DNA of 64,000 nt from [Leptolyngbya] sp. JSC-1 (GCA_000733415.1 KL662191.1:87243-151242); one strand, 5' to 3'; positions 9,858 through 19,026 are shown, counted from the first letter of the stretch. A program made the numbers and translations. The notes: a model not told the origin generated them from the letters alone.

Positions 9858-10874
9858 TCAAATTGAATAAAACAGAGGAAAGGCTTTGGCTCCCTTGGGT
9901 TTTACGTAAACGCGCTGCTGTGGTTCTAGCTGAAGGGTGTCGAAGCGGTCGCGGGACAGGTGAGCCGTCACTACCTGAGTGTCATCCAGCGTCAGCTCGG
10001 CCTGCACCTCCCAACCCAAATGGATCAAGCGGCTAATTCGGGCCGGTACGGTCGTTTCGTCAGGTTGCAGCTCAATCACCACATCGTGGGGGCGCAAAAA
10101 CATTTCGGGATGGGCTGATTCAATGCCATTCGTTTGAAATAGACGCGATGTGCTGGGCAGCACGTTAACCGGGCCGATAAAGCTCATGACAAACGGGCTG
10201 GCCGGATGGTCATACACCTCGGCGGGTGTGCCAACTTGCTCAACTCGCCCGTGATTCATCACTACAATTTTGTCGGCCACCTCCATTGCTTCCTCCTGAT
10301 CGTGAGTGACAAACACTGTGGTCACATGCACTTCATCATGCAGCCGCCGCAGCCAAACTCTCAGGTCTTTGCGCACTTTAGCATCGAGGGCACCAAACGG
10401 CTCATCCAGCAGCAACACCTTGGGTTCAACCGCCAGCGCTCGTGCCAGCGCCACCCGTTGCCGTTGCCCACCCGAAAGCTGAGAGGGATAGCGATTGCCC
10501 AAACCTGACAAATGCACCAGCTCCAGCAGTTCTTCGACGCGGCGCTTGATTTTAGGCCGAGGCATCCGGCGGATATCGAGACCAAAGGCAATGTTTTGCC
10601 GCACGGTCATGTGTTTGAACAAGGCATAGTGCTGGAACACAAAGCCGATATTCCGGTCTTGTACCTTTTGCTGCGTGGCATCCTGTCCGGTCAACAAAAT
10701 CCTGCCGCTGTCCGGGGTTTCCAACCCGGCAATAATCCGCAGCAAAGTCGATTTTCCCGACCCCGATGGTCCCAACAACGCTACAAGCGAGCCAGTCTCG
10801 ATTTCCAGATCGACCTGGTCTACCGCCTTGAAGTCACCAAACTGCTTCGATACCCGTTCCACAACAATACCCAC
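9858..10874 (-). CDS. cysA: sulfate/thiosulfate-type ABC transporter ATPase
   Basis: 338 residues. Motifs: Walker A GPSGSGKST (35-43), Q-loop VFQHYALF, signature LSGGQRQR (133-140), Walker B VLLLDEPF (about 153-160) and switch His in FVTHDQEEA. The C-terminal part is a regulatory beta domain as in CysA/MalK-type ATPases. CysA energises sulfate and thiosulfate import with CysT, CysW and a periplasmic binding protein, none of which is in this window, so this is an isolated ATPase. The start is taken as GTG 10874, eight bases after AGGAGGG. The longer frame upstream looks untranslated. Assignment to sulfate rather than molybdate or another oxyanion rests on overall resemblance, so the symbol is provisional. 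Confidence 0.85.
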   Translation of the reverse strand: MGIVVERVSKQFGDFKAVDQVDLEIETGSLVALLGPSGSGKSTLLRIIAGLETPDSGRILLTGQDATQQKVQDRNIGFVFQHYALFKHMTVRQNIAFGLDIRRMPRPKIKRRVEELLELVHLSGLGNRYPSQLSGGQRQRVALARALAVEPKVLLLDEPFGALDAKVRKDLRVWLRRLHDEVHVTTVFVTHDQEEAMEVADKIVVMNHGRVEQVGTPAEVYDHPASPFVMSFIGPVNVLPSTSRLFQTNGIESAHPEMFLRPHDVVIELQPDETTVPARISRLIHLGWEVQAELTLDDTQVVTAHLSRDRFDTLQLEPQQRVYVKPKGAKAFPLFYSI

Positions 10875-11109
10875 TGCAATGGCCCTCCTGCCTATGACTT
10901 GCGCATGACTTGTACATGACCTGAACACAACTCGATTGTGATCGACCGGTAACCAAACCCTAGTTTCCCGATGCGATTACTGTAGAATATCATGACTCGT
11001 TCGATCTCGATCCCTTGATCTAAGGCTGCAAAACTTTTCTACCTCCCAAACCCGCCACAGTTGGTATGATGCTTTTCATCTTCCGCAACATCAACCGCAT
11101 CGACCCTTC

Positions 11110-11679
11110 ATGTCAGATATGTCAGACCTCCATGTTTCCTGGACGGAATACCACCAAAAAATTGAGCAACTTGCCGCAAGGATTTATCAGTCGGGCTGGG
11201 AGTTCAACCAAATTATCTGTCTGGCTCGCGGAGGGCTGCGAGTCGGCGATATCCTATCCCGGATTTTTGATTTGCCGTTGGCAATTCTGGCAACATCGTC
11301 CTACCGGGGGCCAGGCAAGCAAAGCCGCAGTTCGCTGACGTTTTCCCGCGATCTAACCATGACCACCCCCAACTTGGGCAGCCATGTGCTGTTAGTAGAT
11401 GACCTGGTGGATTCGGGCGAAAGCCTTAAGCGCACCTTAACTTGGCTAGATCGGCACTATGGCTTTTATGTTGATGAGGTTCGCACAGCAGTCCTGTGGT
11501 ATAAAGCTTGCTCTATGATTGCGCCGGATTATTACGTGGACTATCTCAGCGACAACCCTTGGATTCATCAACCCTTTGAAGTTTATGAACACATGAACCT
11601 GGCCGATTTAGCCACTACTACTTCCGGGGAAATGACAGCGACATCGGTTGCCGATGAACCAATTGATTTAATTTCTTGA
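11110..11679 (+). CDS. phosphoribosyltransferase family protein (Gpt-like)
   Basis: 189 residues of the type I phosphoribosyltransferase fold. The PRPP-binding loop is VLLVDDLVDSGE (93-104). An upstream ICLARGGLRVGD segment matches the first phosphate-binding loop of xanthine-guanine enzymes. The C-terminus is a variable polar tail. The family salvages purine bases with PRPP, and the base used here cannot be assigned. Two ATGs nine bases apart (11110, 11119) could both start it. It is alone on the plus strand, divergent from cysA across 235 bp. Confidence 0.87.
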   Translation: MSDMSDLHVSWTEYHQKIEQLAARIYQSGWEFNQIICLARGGLRVGDILSRIFDLPLAILATSSYRGPGKQSRSSLTFSRDLTMTTPNLGSHVLLVDDLVDSGESLKRTLTWLDRHYGFYVDEVRTAVLWYKACSMIAPDYYVDYLSDNPWIHQPFEVYEHMNLADLATTTSGEMTATSVADEPIDLIS

Positions 11680-12349
11680 GATTAATGTTGATGTTGATTG
11701 GATCTACTCAATTTGGTTAGCGAGTTGTGTGTATAAATCTGCTTCAAGTATTGCCATTCATGACGTTACTGCAACAACTCACCCACTCGAATCGATTGGC
11801 AATACAATAGCAATACATGTTGTTTCTAGGACGTTTTGAAGAAATCTCCGAGGATATTTGCTTGGAGTGAGACCTGGAGTTATTAACCCATAATCTGTAA
11901 CGTTTTTTGTTGTTTTTTTTGCGGCATGACTCTATCCGCACGCTCTAAGCTTTAGCTTTCGCAGGATTGCGCTAAATTATCCTAATTACAGGAGCTGATG
12001 TTTATCTTAATCCCTCAGCTCAGGTGGAGTGTTTTTGCAGGTCTCTTGCCGCTCTCAAGGGTGCTTACCACCTATCCGAATCGTCAGAGTTTCTAAATTT
12101 CAAAGCCCCGAAGGAGTTTTTGGATAGGCTCTTAATGTTGTCTTTATGCTGTAGCCAGCAACTATAAGGCATCGTGAGTTCAATTTTGGGAACAATGACG
12201 AGACAATTGCCGAACAGCTATCAAACAACCACCAAACAATTACTAAGAATTGCTTAAGCCTTTGCTTGATGTAATCTTAAACACGAATCCTTGTCATTCA
12301 AGGTTGTAGTGTGCATTAGTTTAGGTGAACCATCGCTCAACTTCAGCTT
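11680..12349. other. non-coding stretch before glgP
   Basis: 670 bp with no supportable gene. A 65-codon minus-strand frame near 11744-11941 has an atypical composition and is rejected. The region presumably holds the glgP promoter and a leader, but no clear operator was recognised. Confidence 0.5.
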
Positions 12350-14899
12350 ATGACCAGTCACCCAACAGATCTTTGTGCTCATGTACATGTAGAAGACGAC
12401 CGCACAGGTACGACGGTCTCTACACTCAAGCGGGCACTTGCCGACAATTTATACTACATCCAAGGTAAAGACGAAACCTTTGCCACCCTGTACGACTACT
12501 ACATGGCGCTGGCCTACACGGTACGGGATCGTCTGGTGCATCGTCGGATTAAAACGGCCCAGACATACTATGAGAAAGATGCCAAAATCGTCTATTACCT
12601 CTCTGCTGAGTTTCTAATCGGTCGCCTGCTGCTCAATAACCTGATCAACCTGGGGCTGTACGACCAGATCCAGCAAGCCTTGAAAGAATCTGGCCTCAAT
12701 CTAGAGGACTTGATCGACCGCGAAGAGGAGCCGGGTCTCGGCAACGGAGGCTTAGGCCGGCTCGCTGCCTGCTTCCTCGATTCATTGGCCACGCTGGAAA
12801 TTCCTGCCATTGGCTACGGTATCCGCTACGAATTCGGCATTTTTGACCAGTTGATCTGCGATGGCTGGCAGGTCGAACATCCTGACAACTGGCTGCGCTT
12901 CGGCAATCCCTGGGAAATTGCCCGTCCTGACTATATGGTCGAGGTCAAATTCGGCGGCCATACCGAAGTTTATATAGACCAAGAAGGCAAGACCCGCAGC
13001 CGTTGGTCGCCCCGCATCACCGTATTCGGCACCCCCTACGATACGCCTGTCCCTGGCTATGGCAACAATACGGTCAACACCCTACGCCTCTGGTCGGCCA
13101 GAGCGGGCGAAGACTTTGACTTTCACGTGTTCAATGCGGGCGATTATACCCAGGCGGTAGCAGCCAAGACTTTCTCAGAGAACATCTCGAAGGTGCTCTA
13201 CCCCAACGACCACACCCCCCAGGGTAAAGAGCTACGCCTGCAGCAGCAATATTTCTTTGTGTCTTGTTCATTGCAGGATATCATCCGGCTGTATTTGCGC
13301 AAGCATGACAACTTCGATGCCTTCCCAGATAAGGTGGCGATTCAGCTCAACGATACCCACCCGGCCATCGGTGTAGCGGAATTGATGCGGCTGTTTCTCG
13401 ACGAGTATCAGCTTGAGTGGCACTACGCTTGGGATCTAACCCGTCGTACCTTTGCCTACACGAATCACACCCTGCTGACCGAAGCCCTAGAGCGCTGGCC
13501 GGTTAGCCTGTTTGGCCGTCTGTTGCCCCGCCATCTGGAGATCATCTACGACATTAACCAGCATTTTCTCGATGAAGTGCGGCTCAAGTACCCCGGTAAT
13601 ACGGCGAAACTAGCCTGCATGTCGCTGATTGAAGAAGGGCAAGAAAAACAGGTGCGCATGGCCCATTTGGCCTGTGTGGGCAGCCACACGGTGAATGGTG
13701 TAGCCGAGCTGCATACTGAGCTGATTAAGCAGGACTTGATGCTGGATTTCTATGAGCTGTGGCCAGAAAAATTCCAGAACAAAACCAACGGCATTACGCC
13801 CCGCCGCTGGCTGCTGATGAGCAACCCCAGTCTGGCTCACCTGATTAGCGAAAAAATTGGCGAGGGCTGGATCAAAGACCTGGACGAGCTGCGCAAACTC
13901 GAGGTGTTCGTTGATGATCCCCAGTTCCGTGCCCGCTGGCGGCAGATCAAGCAGGAAAACAAAATCAATTTAGCGACTTACATCCAACGCAACAATAATT
14001 TGGAAGTGGATGTAAACTCCCTGTTTGATGTGCAGATTAAGCGGATTCACGAGTACAAGCGGCAGCTCCTCTGCGCCATGCATGTCATCACCCTCTACAA
14101 TCGCCTGAAAGCTAACCCCAGTATGGACATGCTGCCCCGCACGTTTATTTTCGGCGGCAAGGCGGCTCCAGGCTACTTCATGGCGAAGATGGTGGTGAAG
14201 CTGATCAACTCCGTGGCCGAGGTGGTCAACAACGATCCAGATGTTGCCGGACGCCTGAAGGTAGTGTTCTTGGCCAACTATTCGGTATCGTTGGGTCAGT
14301 TTGCCTATCCGGCTGCCGACCTGTCTGAGCAGATTTCTACGGCAGGCAAGGAAGCCTCTGGGACGGGCAACATGAAGTTCTCGCTCAACGGCGCATTAAC
14401 GATTGGCACTCTGGATGGCGCGAATGTAGAAATCCGCGAAGAGGTGGGCGCTGAAAACTTCTTCCTGTTTGGCCTCACCGCTCAGGAAGTAATGGATCTA
14501 AAAGCGCGAGGCTATAAACCCACCGAATACTATCAGTCCAATCCAGAGCTGAAGCTGGTGATCGACCAAATGGCCTCTGGGTTCTTCTCGCCCAAGGAGC
14601 CAGGACTGTTTATGTCGATTGTGGATTCTCTGCTGCATAGCGACGAATACATGCTGCTGGCTGACTATCAATCCTATGTGGACTGTCAGGAACGGGTAAG
14701 CGAAGCCTTCCGCGATCAGGACAACTGGACCCGTATGTCGATCCTCAACGTGGCTCGGATGGGCAAATTCTCCTCTGACCGCACGATTGCCCAATACTGC
14801 CGCGATATTTGGGATGTGGAGCCGATGCCGATTGATCTGGGCACCTATTCCCAAGCGGAAGCCGGATTGAAGGTAACCAGCATTCCGGAAACCACCTAA
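12350..14899 (+). CDS. glgP: glycogen phosphorylase
   Basis: 849 residues, full length for the family. It releases glucose-1-phosphate from the ends of alpha-1,4-glucan using phosphate and bound pyridoxal phosphate, mobilising glycogen in the dark. Signature stretches are clear: AEFLIGRLL near the N-terminus, the catalytic-site EPGLGNGGLGRLAACFLDS region, the IQLNDTHPAI loop, the KRIHEYKRQL segment, and the cofactor lysine at residue 676 in EASGTGNMKFSLNG. Monocistronic: a long leader precedes it and a strong terminator follows. No sign of truncation. Confidence 0.98.
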   Translation: MTSHPTDLCAHVHVEDDRTGTTVSTLKRALADNLYYIQGKDETFATLYDYYMALAYTVRDRLVHRRIKTAQTYYEKDAKIVYYLSAEFLIGRLLLNNLINLGLYDQIQQALKESGLNLEDLIDREEEPGLGNGGLGRLAACFLDSLATLEIPAIGYGIRYEFGIFDQLICDGWQVEHPDNWLRFGNPWEIARPDYMVEVKFGGHTEVYIDQEGKTRSRWSPRITVFGTPYDTPVPGYGNNTVNTLRLWSARAGEDFDFHVFNAGDYTQAVAAKTFSENISKVLYPNDHTPQGKELRLQQQYFFVSCSLQDIIRLYLRKHDNFDAFPDKVAIQLNDTHPAIGVAELMRLFLDEYQLEWHYAWDLTRRTFAYTNHTLLTEALERWPVSLFGRLLPRHLEIIYDINQHFLDEVRLKYPGNTAKLACMSLIEEGQEKQVRMAHLACVGSHTVNGVAELHTELIKQDLMLDFYELWPEKFQNKTNGITPRRWLLMSNPSLAHLISEKIGEGWIKDLDELRKLEVFVDDPQFRARWRQIKQENKINLATYIQRNNNLEVDVNSLFDVQIKRIHEYKRQLLCAMHVITLYNRLKANPSMDMLPRTFIFGGKAAPGYFMAKMVVKLINSVAEVVNNDPDVAGRLKVVFLANYSVSLGQFAYPAADLSEQISTAGKEASGTGNMKFSLNGALTIGTLDGANVEIREEVGAENFFLFGLTAQEVMDLKARGYKPTEYYQSNPELKLVIDQMASGFFSPKEPGLFMSIVDSLLHSDEYMLLADYQSYVDCQERVSEAFRDQDNWTRMSILNVARMGKFSSDRTIAQYCRDIWDVEPMPIDLGTYSQAEAGLKVTSIPETT

Positions 14900-14941
14900 A
14901 CGCTGATTGGACCGCCAACCGACAGCTCAATCAGTCCTACC

Positions 14942-14976
14942 ATCCCTTTTCAATCATTTGAGAAGGGATTTTTTAG
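14942..14976 (+). terminator. rho-independent terminator of glgP
   Basis: Stem built from ATCCCTTTTCAA and TTGAGAAGGGAT with a short ATCA-type loop and one G-T pair, followed by six Ts and TAG. It lies about 45 bp past the glgP stop. Confidence 0.9.
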
Positions 14977-15057
14977 TTCGTTCTTCGTTTCGTAGCCCAA
15001 TCTTGGGCATGTGGAATTGGTTATGATTAGCCCTAGATAGTGACTCAATTTATAACG

Positions 15058-15504
15058 ATGAATTCTCAATCTACTTCTGGGCCAATTAGTGTACCAACCA
15101 GCAAATTGTCAACCTCAGAATCAGCTTCAGAACCAAAATATGGCGAACGTATAATCGCTGCTGGGGAACTAATCACCTTTCCCAATCCCCGCATTGGTCG
15201 TCGCTATACGATTGACATTACGCTGCCAGAATTTACCTGCAAGTGCCCGTTCTCTGGCTACCCTGATTTTGCAACGATCCAGATTCGCTATGTACCTGAT
15301 CAAAAGGTAGTGGAACTAAAAGCAATCAAGCTTTATATCAATAGCTATCGCGATCGGTATATTTCTCATGAAGAATCGGTGAATCAAATCTTAGATGATT
15401 TTGTGGCTGCTTGTGACCCGCTAGAGGTAACGATCAAAGGAGACTTTGCACCACGCGGTAATGTTCATACTGTGGTTGAAGTCCAGCATTACAAAGCAAC
15501 TTGA
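15058..15504 (+). CDS. queF: NADPH-dependent preQ0 reductase
   Basis: 148 residues, the short unimodular QueF type. It reduces 7-cyano-7-deazaguanine to preQ1 in queuosine synthesis. The catalytic Cys63 lies in KCPFSGYPDF, with the conserved Asp70 following. The motif VELKAIKLYINSYRD carries the substrate-binding Glu and NADPH contacts. The first 28 residues are a Ser/Thr-rich extension without conservation value. The ATG at 15058 is preferred to an in-frame GTG at 15040. Other queuosine genes are not adjacent. Confidence 0.95.
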   Translation: MNSQSTSGPISVPTSKLSTSESASEPKYGERIIAAGELITFPNPRIGRRYTIDITLPEFTCKCPFSGYPDFATIQIRYVPDQKVVELKAIKLYINSYRDRYISHEESVNQILDDFVAACDPLEVTIKGDFAPRGNVHTVVEVQHYKAT

Positions 15505-15529
15505 TTCACCAATTCTCACGCCATCTTTG

Positions 15530-15679
15530 CTAATCCTGTAGATGACGCTTTAGGAACGCAACTATTCTATCCCATGCATCGACAGCAGCAGCTTCGTTAT
15601 AGCGGGTGCCTGAGGGATTGGCAAAGGCGTGATCGGGGCACATCCCCTTAATGAGAGTGGAACATGCGTTGACTGTAAT
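15530..15679 (-). pseudogene. C-terminal remnant of a dienelactone hydrolase family protein
   Basis: Reading the minus strand to a stop at 15530-15532 gives about 49 codons ending in an MCPDHAFANPSG stretch, then TRYNEAAAVDAWDRI and a VAFLKRHLQD tail. The histidine followed by FANP, a Tyr/Asn-Ala-Ala run and the AW..IVAFL..HL end match the C-terminus of dienelactone hydrolases, where that His is part of the Cys-Asp-His triad. The nucleophile elbow and the rest of the alpha/beta-hydrolase fold are absent upstream, so this is a relic. The resemblance is by eye. Confidence 0.65.
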
Positions 15680-15859
15680 TATGGGCTACGGCCCGCTGCA
15701 CTCGCATTTCCGTAAAAAATCCGCCGATAGGACACCAAATTTTGCTCAGCGATTGATCTATCCAAAGTGCAGTTGATCCAAAGTGCAGTTGATTTGCTTG
15801 ATTTGTTCAAGTCGTCAATGTAGATAAGTAATTCAACTGAATTAAAACCAAGCTCAGAG

Positions 15860-15890
15860 TGTTGTCGCCGCTCTTCGGGCGGCGACAACA
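15860..15890. other. perfect 12-bp stem-loop
   Basis: TGTTGTCGCCGC (15860-15871) pairs exactly with GCGGCGACAACA (15879-15890) around the 7-base loop TCTTCGG. There is no T-run on either side, so it is not a classical terminator. It may be a transcript end signal, a structured RNA or a protein-binding palindrome. Confidence 0.7.
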
Positions 15891-16127
15891 TCTCCTTTGG
15901 GTTTCATGTTTAATTATGTTGTTCTACTTAGGAGCTAGGACAAGACAAACTGCTTCCACCTCGTGAACCGGACCAGCTTTGATGCGTGATCTACCGGATA
16001 ATTGTGTGATTAGCGACTTCATCAAGGGCGAAGCTGACGCTCAGACGCAAGCAACCTCTACCCAGGACAGTCAGATCGATGGAATGTGACTAGACTAAGA
16101 GAGATGCCTTTGATACCGAGAAGCTTT

Positions 16128-16982
16128 ATGAATCCATTGACCCAACTGTTGCATCTCGTCGGTTCGGGAGCTGTAGCCTACATCACGGCCCGCAACTTGC
16201 GTGATTCGCGGACTCGGCCTGATATGCTGGCGGGCTTTCAATTGGCAGAAGGTGGCGCAGTGCCGTATTTAGAATCGTTATCCCAACGAGCCGCAGCGGA
16301 AGGCGATGCTTGGTTGGCAGAGAAGCTGGCCATTCATGCGCAAGACGAACGGCGACACAGCCAGATTTTTGCCCATGCCCTAAAGCAGCTCAACAAACAG
16401 ATGATTGACTTTAGCGCTTTGCCCAAGCAAACGAGTACAGACAAAGCCTCAGGAACCAGCGAAACAGCCAATAACCGCCGCAGTCCCTTCTTGGCGGCCT
16501 ATTATGAAGGCTACAGCAGGGATGATCTGGCTCCGCAGCAAATCGATTGGATTGTGTTTTTTGCCAGTACCCATATTCTGGAGCTTGACGCCAGCAAAGA
16601 GTTTGCCCGCATAGCGAAGGTTTTACCCGACAGCGATTTGGCCAGCGCCAACTTGAAGAAAGGCTTACTGAGCATTGCCAAAGACGAAGAGCGGCATGCC
16701 GCCTATTTACGAGAAGCGATGCAGCGACGTCTGCCCTACGCTGAAGTTTGTGTCCAAGTTGATGACTGGCGACATCGCAAAGTGAATGCCATGCTGGCAA
16801 TGGTGAGTAATTTATTCAAGCAAGGGGGTGAACTACCGTCGCTGACACGGGATGGTGCTCCGGTTGAGGTGGCTGAAGATCAAACAGAAGATCAGACAGC
16901 CGGAAATCAAAGCAAAAGCCAAAGCATCGAGAATCAGAGGACCGAAGACCCCAAAACAGATTCAGAATTAGCATCTGTGTAA
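16128..16982 (+). CDS. ferritin-like di-iron domain protein
   Basis: 284 residues from the ATG at 16128. Two helical-pair modules supply iron ligands of ferritin-like proteins: Glu41 and the DERRH motif (73-77) in the first, Glu152 and DEERH (186-190) in the second. This is the expected E...ExxH plus E...ExxH pattern for a four-helix di-iron site. The linker (100-118) and the last 50 residues are polar and repetitive (Gln/Asp/Glu/Ser-rich), probably disordered. The N-terminal MNPLTQLLHLVGSGAVAYI looks like the natural start. GTG 16086 or ATG 16104 would add residues of no clear value. Substrate unknown; rubrerythrin-like peroxide reduction or a hydroxylase/oxidase are both possible. Confidence 0.82.
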   Translation: MNPLTQLLHLVGSGAVAYITARNLRDSRTRPDMLAGFQLAEGGAVPYLESLSQRAAAEGDAWLAEKLAIHAQDERRHSQIFAHALKQLNKQMIDFSALPKQTSTDKASGTSETANNRRSPFLAAYYEGYSRDDLAPQQIDWIVFFASTHILELDASKEFARIAKVLPDSDLASANLKKGLLSIAKDEERHAAYLREAMQRRLPYAEVCVQVDDWRHRKVNAMLAMVSNLFKQGGELPSLTRDGAPVEVAEDQTEDQTAGNQSKSQSIENQRTEDPKTDSELASV

Positions 16983-17008
16983 ACCGGATTTGGGTGAATC
17001 GGCTCTGT

Positions 17009-17049
17009 ATAGTATCCAGACAATAGCATCCAGACAATAGTGTCCAGTT
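17009..17049. repeat. 14-bp tandem repeat, three copies
   Basis: TAGTATCCAGACAA, TAGCATCCAGACAA and a degenerate TAGTGTCCAGTTG lie directly before the next gene, in the position of its leader and ribosome site. Confidence 0.8.
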
Positions 17050-17065
17050 GTGCGGTGTGTTTCTC

Positions 17066-18421
17066 ATGCGTTTCAATCGGGTTTTGATTTTGTCAATTCT
17101 ACTGACTACAGCAGCCTGTAATGCAGCTGTAACGGAACCATCCTCGCAGTTACAAGGAGAGCCATCCGCTGCTAATCCTACTGACAATTCTCTCAATGCT
17201 CCTGCATCGATTGCTCGTGTTCCGGCCAATTCCCTGATTGCTACTCGTCCCCTGACTCCAACGCCGATTCAGATTGCGCTAGCCGATCTGCCTCCCCCCT
17301 TTGCCACGGACAGCGCTTCCAAATCCCCGAATGTAGTTGCTATTCCAGCTCAGCCTACGCTGAACGTTCCAGCAGGCTTTGAGGTGAATGTATTTGCAGA
17401 AGGACTGACTCGACCTCGCTGGCTGGCCTTGACACCGAGGGGTGATGTGTTAGTGACGGAAACGGGCCAGAACCGCATCACGCTGCTGGGTGATCACAAT
17501 GGTGACGGAGTCGCAGAGGTGAAACAAACCTTTGCCAACGCCGGGAATGGCCTGAATCAACCCTTCGGCATGACCTTTGCTGGCAGCTATTTCTTTCTGG
17601 GCAATACCGATGGGGTGCTGCGCTTCCCCTACCAAACCGCTCAAACCCAGATCACTAGCATTGGCGAGAAAATTGCCAAACTGCCTGCCGATGGCTACAA
17701 CAACCACTGGACACGCAATGTGCTTGCCTCACCCGACGGGCAAAAGCTGTATGTCTCGATTGGCTCAGCGTCGAATGTGGATCGAGAACCACTGCCCCGC
17801 GCCTCGGTACAGGTGATGAATCTGGATGGATCTAATGTACAAACCTTCGCGACGGGGCTGCGGAATCCGGTAGGGCTGGCCTTTCATCCGGTGAGTCAGG
17901 AGCTATACACCACCGTGAATGAACGCGATGGCTTGGGAGATGACTTAGTTCCTGATTATCTGACCCGCATCCGCCAAGGTGAATTCTATGGCTGGCCCTA
18001 TGCCTACCTGACGCCCGACCGACTCGATCCGCGCCAAGTAGATGGTAATCGCAGCACCAATCCCGGATTGGCAAGCCAAACCCTTACCCCAGATGTGCTA
18101 TTCCAGGCTCACTCAGCGGCACTGGGCCTGCAATTCTATGATGGCACTACGTTTCCAGAGCGCTATCGCAACGGAGCCTTTGTAGCGTTTCGCGGTTCCT
18201 GGAATCGGAATGAAGGCACTGGTTATAAAATTGTGTACGTTCCATTTAACGCTAATCATCGTCCTGTAGGACATTACGAAGATTTTGTCACTGGCTTCCT
18301 TACCGATCCAGCCGGTCCTACCACTTGGGGCCGTCCAGTTGGATTGCTGGTGCTACCCGATGGCAGCCTGCTGTTTACCGAAGAAGCCAACGGACGCATC
18401 TATCGAGTCCAGCATCGATGA
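17066..18421 (+). CDS. sorbosone dehydrogenase-like beta-propeller lipoprotein
   Basis: 451 residues. The N-terminus (MRFNRVLILSILLTTAAC) is a lipoprotein signal with a TTAAC lipobox. After a low-complexity linker comes a PQQ-dependent sugar dehydrogenase/L-sorbosone dehydrogenase type six-bladed propeller. Typical blades: AEGLTRPRWLAL, GDVLVTETGQNRI, GLRNPVGLAFHP, GEFYGWPYAYL, FRGSWNRNEGTGYKI and a closing GRIYRVQ. The family oxidises sugars or alcohols outside the cytoplasm with PQQ. Whether PQQ is used here is unknown, and many cyanobacterial members lack a proven substrate. The ATG at 17066 is chosen because it puts the signal peptide at the extreme start. Confidence 0.85.
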   Translation: MRFNRVLILSILLTTAACNAAVTEPSSQLQGEPSAANPTDNSLNAPASIARVPANSLIATRPLTPTPIQIALADLPPPFATDSASKSPNVVAIPAQPTLNVPAGFEVNVFAEGLTRPRWLALTPRGDVLVTETGQNRITLLGDHNGDGVAEVKQTFANAGNGLNQPFGMTFAGSYFFLGNTDGVLRFPYQTAQTQITSIGEKIAKLPADGYNNHWTRNVLASPDGQKLYVSIGSASNVDREPLPRASVQVMNLDGSNVQTFATGLRNPVGLAFHPVSQELYTTVNERDGLGDDLVPDYLTRIRQGEFYGWPYAYLTPDRLDPRQVDGNRSTNPGLASQTLTPDVLFQAHSAALGLQFYDGTTFPERYRNGAFVAFRGSWNRNEGTGYKIVYVPFNANHRPVGHYEDFVTGFLTDPAGPTTWGRPVGLLVLPDGSLLFTEEANGRIYRVQHR

Positions 18422-18534
18422 GCAGGGTACGCACAATACAGCACAACACAGGATACAGTTGAACCCAGTTAAAAACAGTCTCGAAGATAGAGCCGCACTC
18501 AGCTAATTCTCAGCTACGATCGCTAGCCTAGATA

Positions 18535-18558
18535 AGTAGGTCAACCAGTAGGTCAACC
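18535..18558. repeat. 12-bp perfect tandem duplication
   Basis: AGTAGGTCAACC occurs twice head-to-tail immediately before a terminator hairpin. Confidence 0.8.
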
Positions 18559-18582
18559 CAGCTAACTAGGTTAGCTGTTTTG
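18559..18582 (+). terminator. probable rho-independent terminator
   Basis: CAGCTAAC (18559-18566), loop TAG, GTTAGCTG (18570-18577), then TTTTG. The stem is perfect over 8 bp but the T-run is only four. It separates the sorbosone-dehydrogenase-like gene from the AhpD-like gene. Confidence 0.65.
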
Positions 18583-18622
18583 CCCCTATTTCCGTCTGCC
18601 CCCTTCCTCCAAGGATAATTTC

Positions 18623-18955
18623 ATGACTGATTATTACAAGCCCGAACACCTTGCCCAGTTTAGTCAAGTCAGCCAAGGCAATCCTGAACTGGCCGAAAAA
18701 TTCTTTGCCTACTATGGGGCTGTGTTTGCCGAAGGTGCTTTATCAGCGCGGGAAAAAGCCCTGATTGCCCTTGCTGTGGCCCATACTGTGCAGTGCCCCT
18801 ACTGCATCGACGCCTACAGTAAGGAATGTCTACAGCAGGGGTCTGACCTAGAGCAAATGACGGAAGCCTTGCATGTGGCTACTGCCATCCGGGGTGGAGC
18901 CTCACTTGTGCATGGCATGCAGATGCTCGATCACGTCAAGCAAGTTGCGATGTAG
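18623..18955 (+). CDS. AhpD-like peroxidase of arsenosugar synthesis
   Basis: 110 residues of the carboxymuconolactone decarboxylase/AhpD family. The redox pair is in CPYCIDAYSKEC, with the following His replaced by a lysine-containing loop as in the arsenosugar-associated subfamily. A RGGASLVHGMQML helix closes the domain. Its position directly before arsS matches the known association of this small peroxidase-like protein with the radical SAM enzyme ArsS. The enzymatic role in that pathway is unproven. The ATG at 18623 follows AAGGATAATTTC. Confidence 0.88.
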   Translation: MTDYYKPEHLAQFSQVSQGNPELAEKFFAYYGAVFAEGALSAREKALIALAVAHTVQCPYCIDAYSKECLQQGSDLEQMTEALHVATAIRGGASLVHGMQMLDHVKQVAM

Positions 18956-19026
18956 TAGGGACAAAGCATTTCGATAATTGAGACTCAATCAGACAATAAT
19001 TGGTTTGCTAAATGCTTTGCCCGTAC
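18955..19026. repeat. palindromic intergenic repeat (17-bp arms)
   Basis: GTAGGGACAAAGCATTT (18955-18971) is matched in inverted orientation by AAATGCTTTGCCCGTAC (19010-19026), 15 of 17 positions, around a 38-base loop. The left arm starts at the last base of the AhpD-like stop codon. It resembles the GTAGGGGCAAAGC-type palindromic repeats scattered in many cyanobacterial genomes, and could form a long hairpin in the AhpD-arsS message. Confidence 0.75.

Larger units (their letters stand above)
15505..16127. other. intergenic region with a decayed gene tail and a strong hairpin
   Basis: About 620 bp. It contains the C-terminal remnant of a dienelactone hydrolase on the minus strand (15530-15679), a near-perfect hairpin (15860-15890), and a 35-codon plus-strand frame at 15982-16089 whose ATG-TGA end overlaps a possible GTG start of the ferritin-like gene. 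That small frame has no recognisable relative and could be an upstream leader ORF or chance. A 70-codon minus frame (15679-15891) is rejected because the hairpin supplies its start region. Confidence 0.55.

Noticed and set aside
15982..16089. 35-codon small gene before the ferritin-like gene
   Set aside because: It overlaps a possible GTG start and could be a leader ORF, but no relative or ribosome site supports it. Left as a note only.
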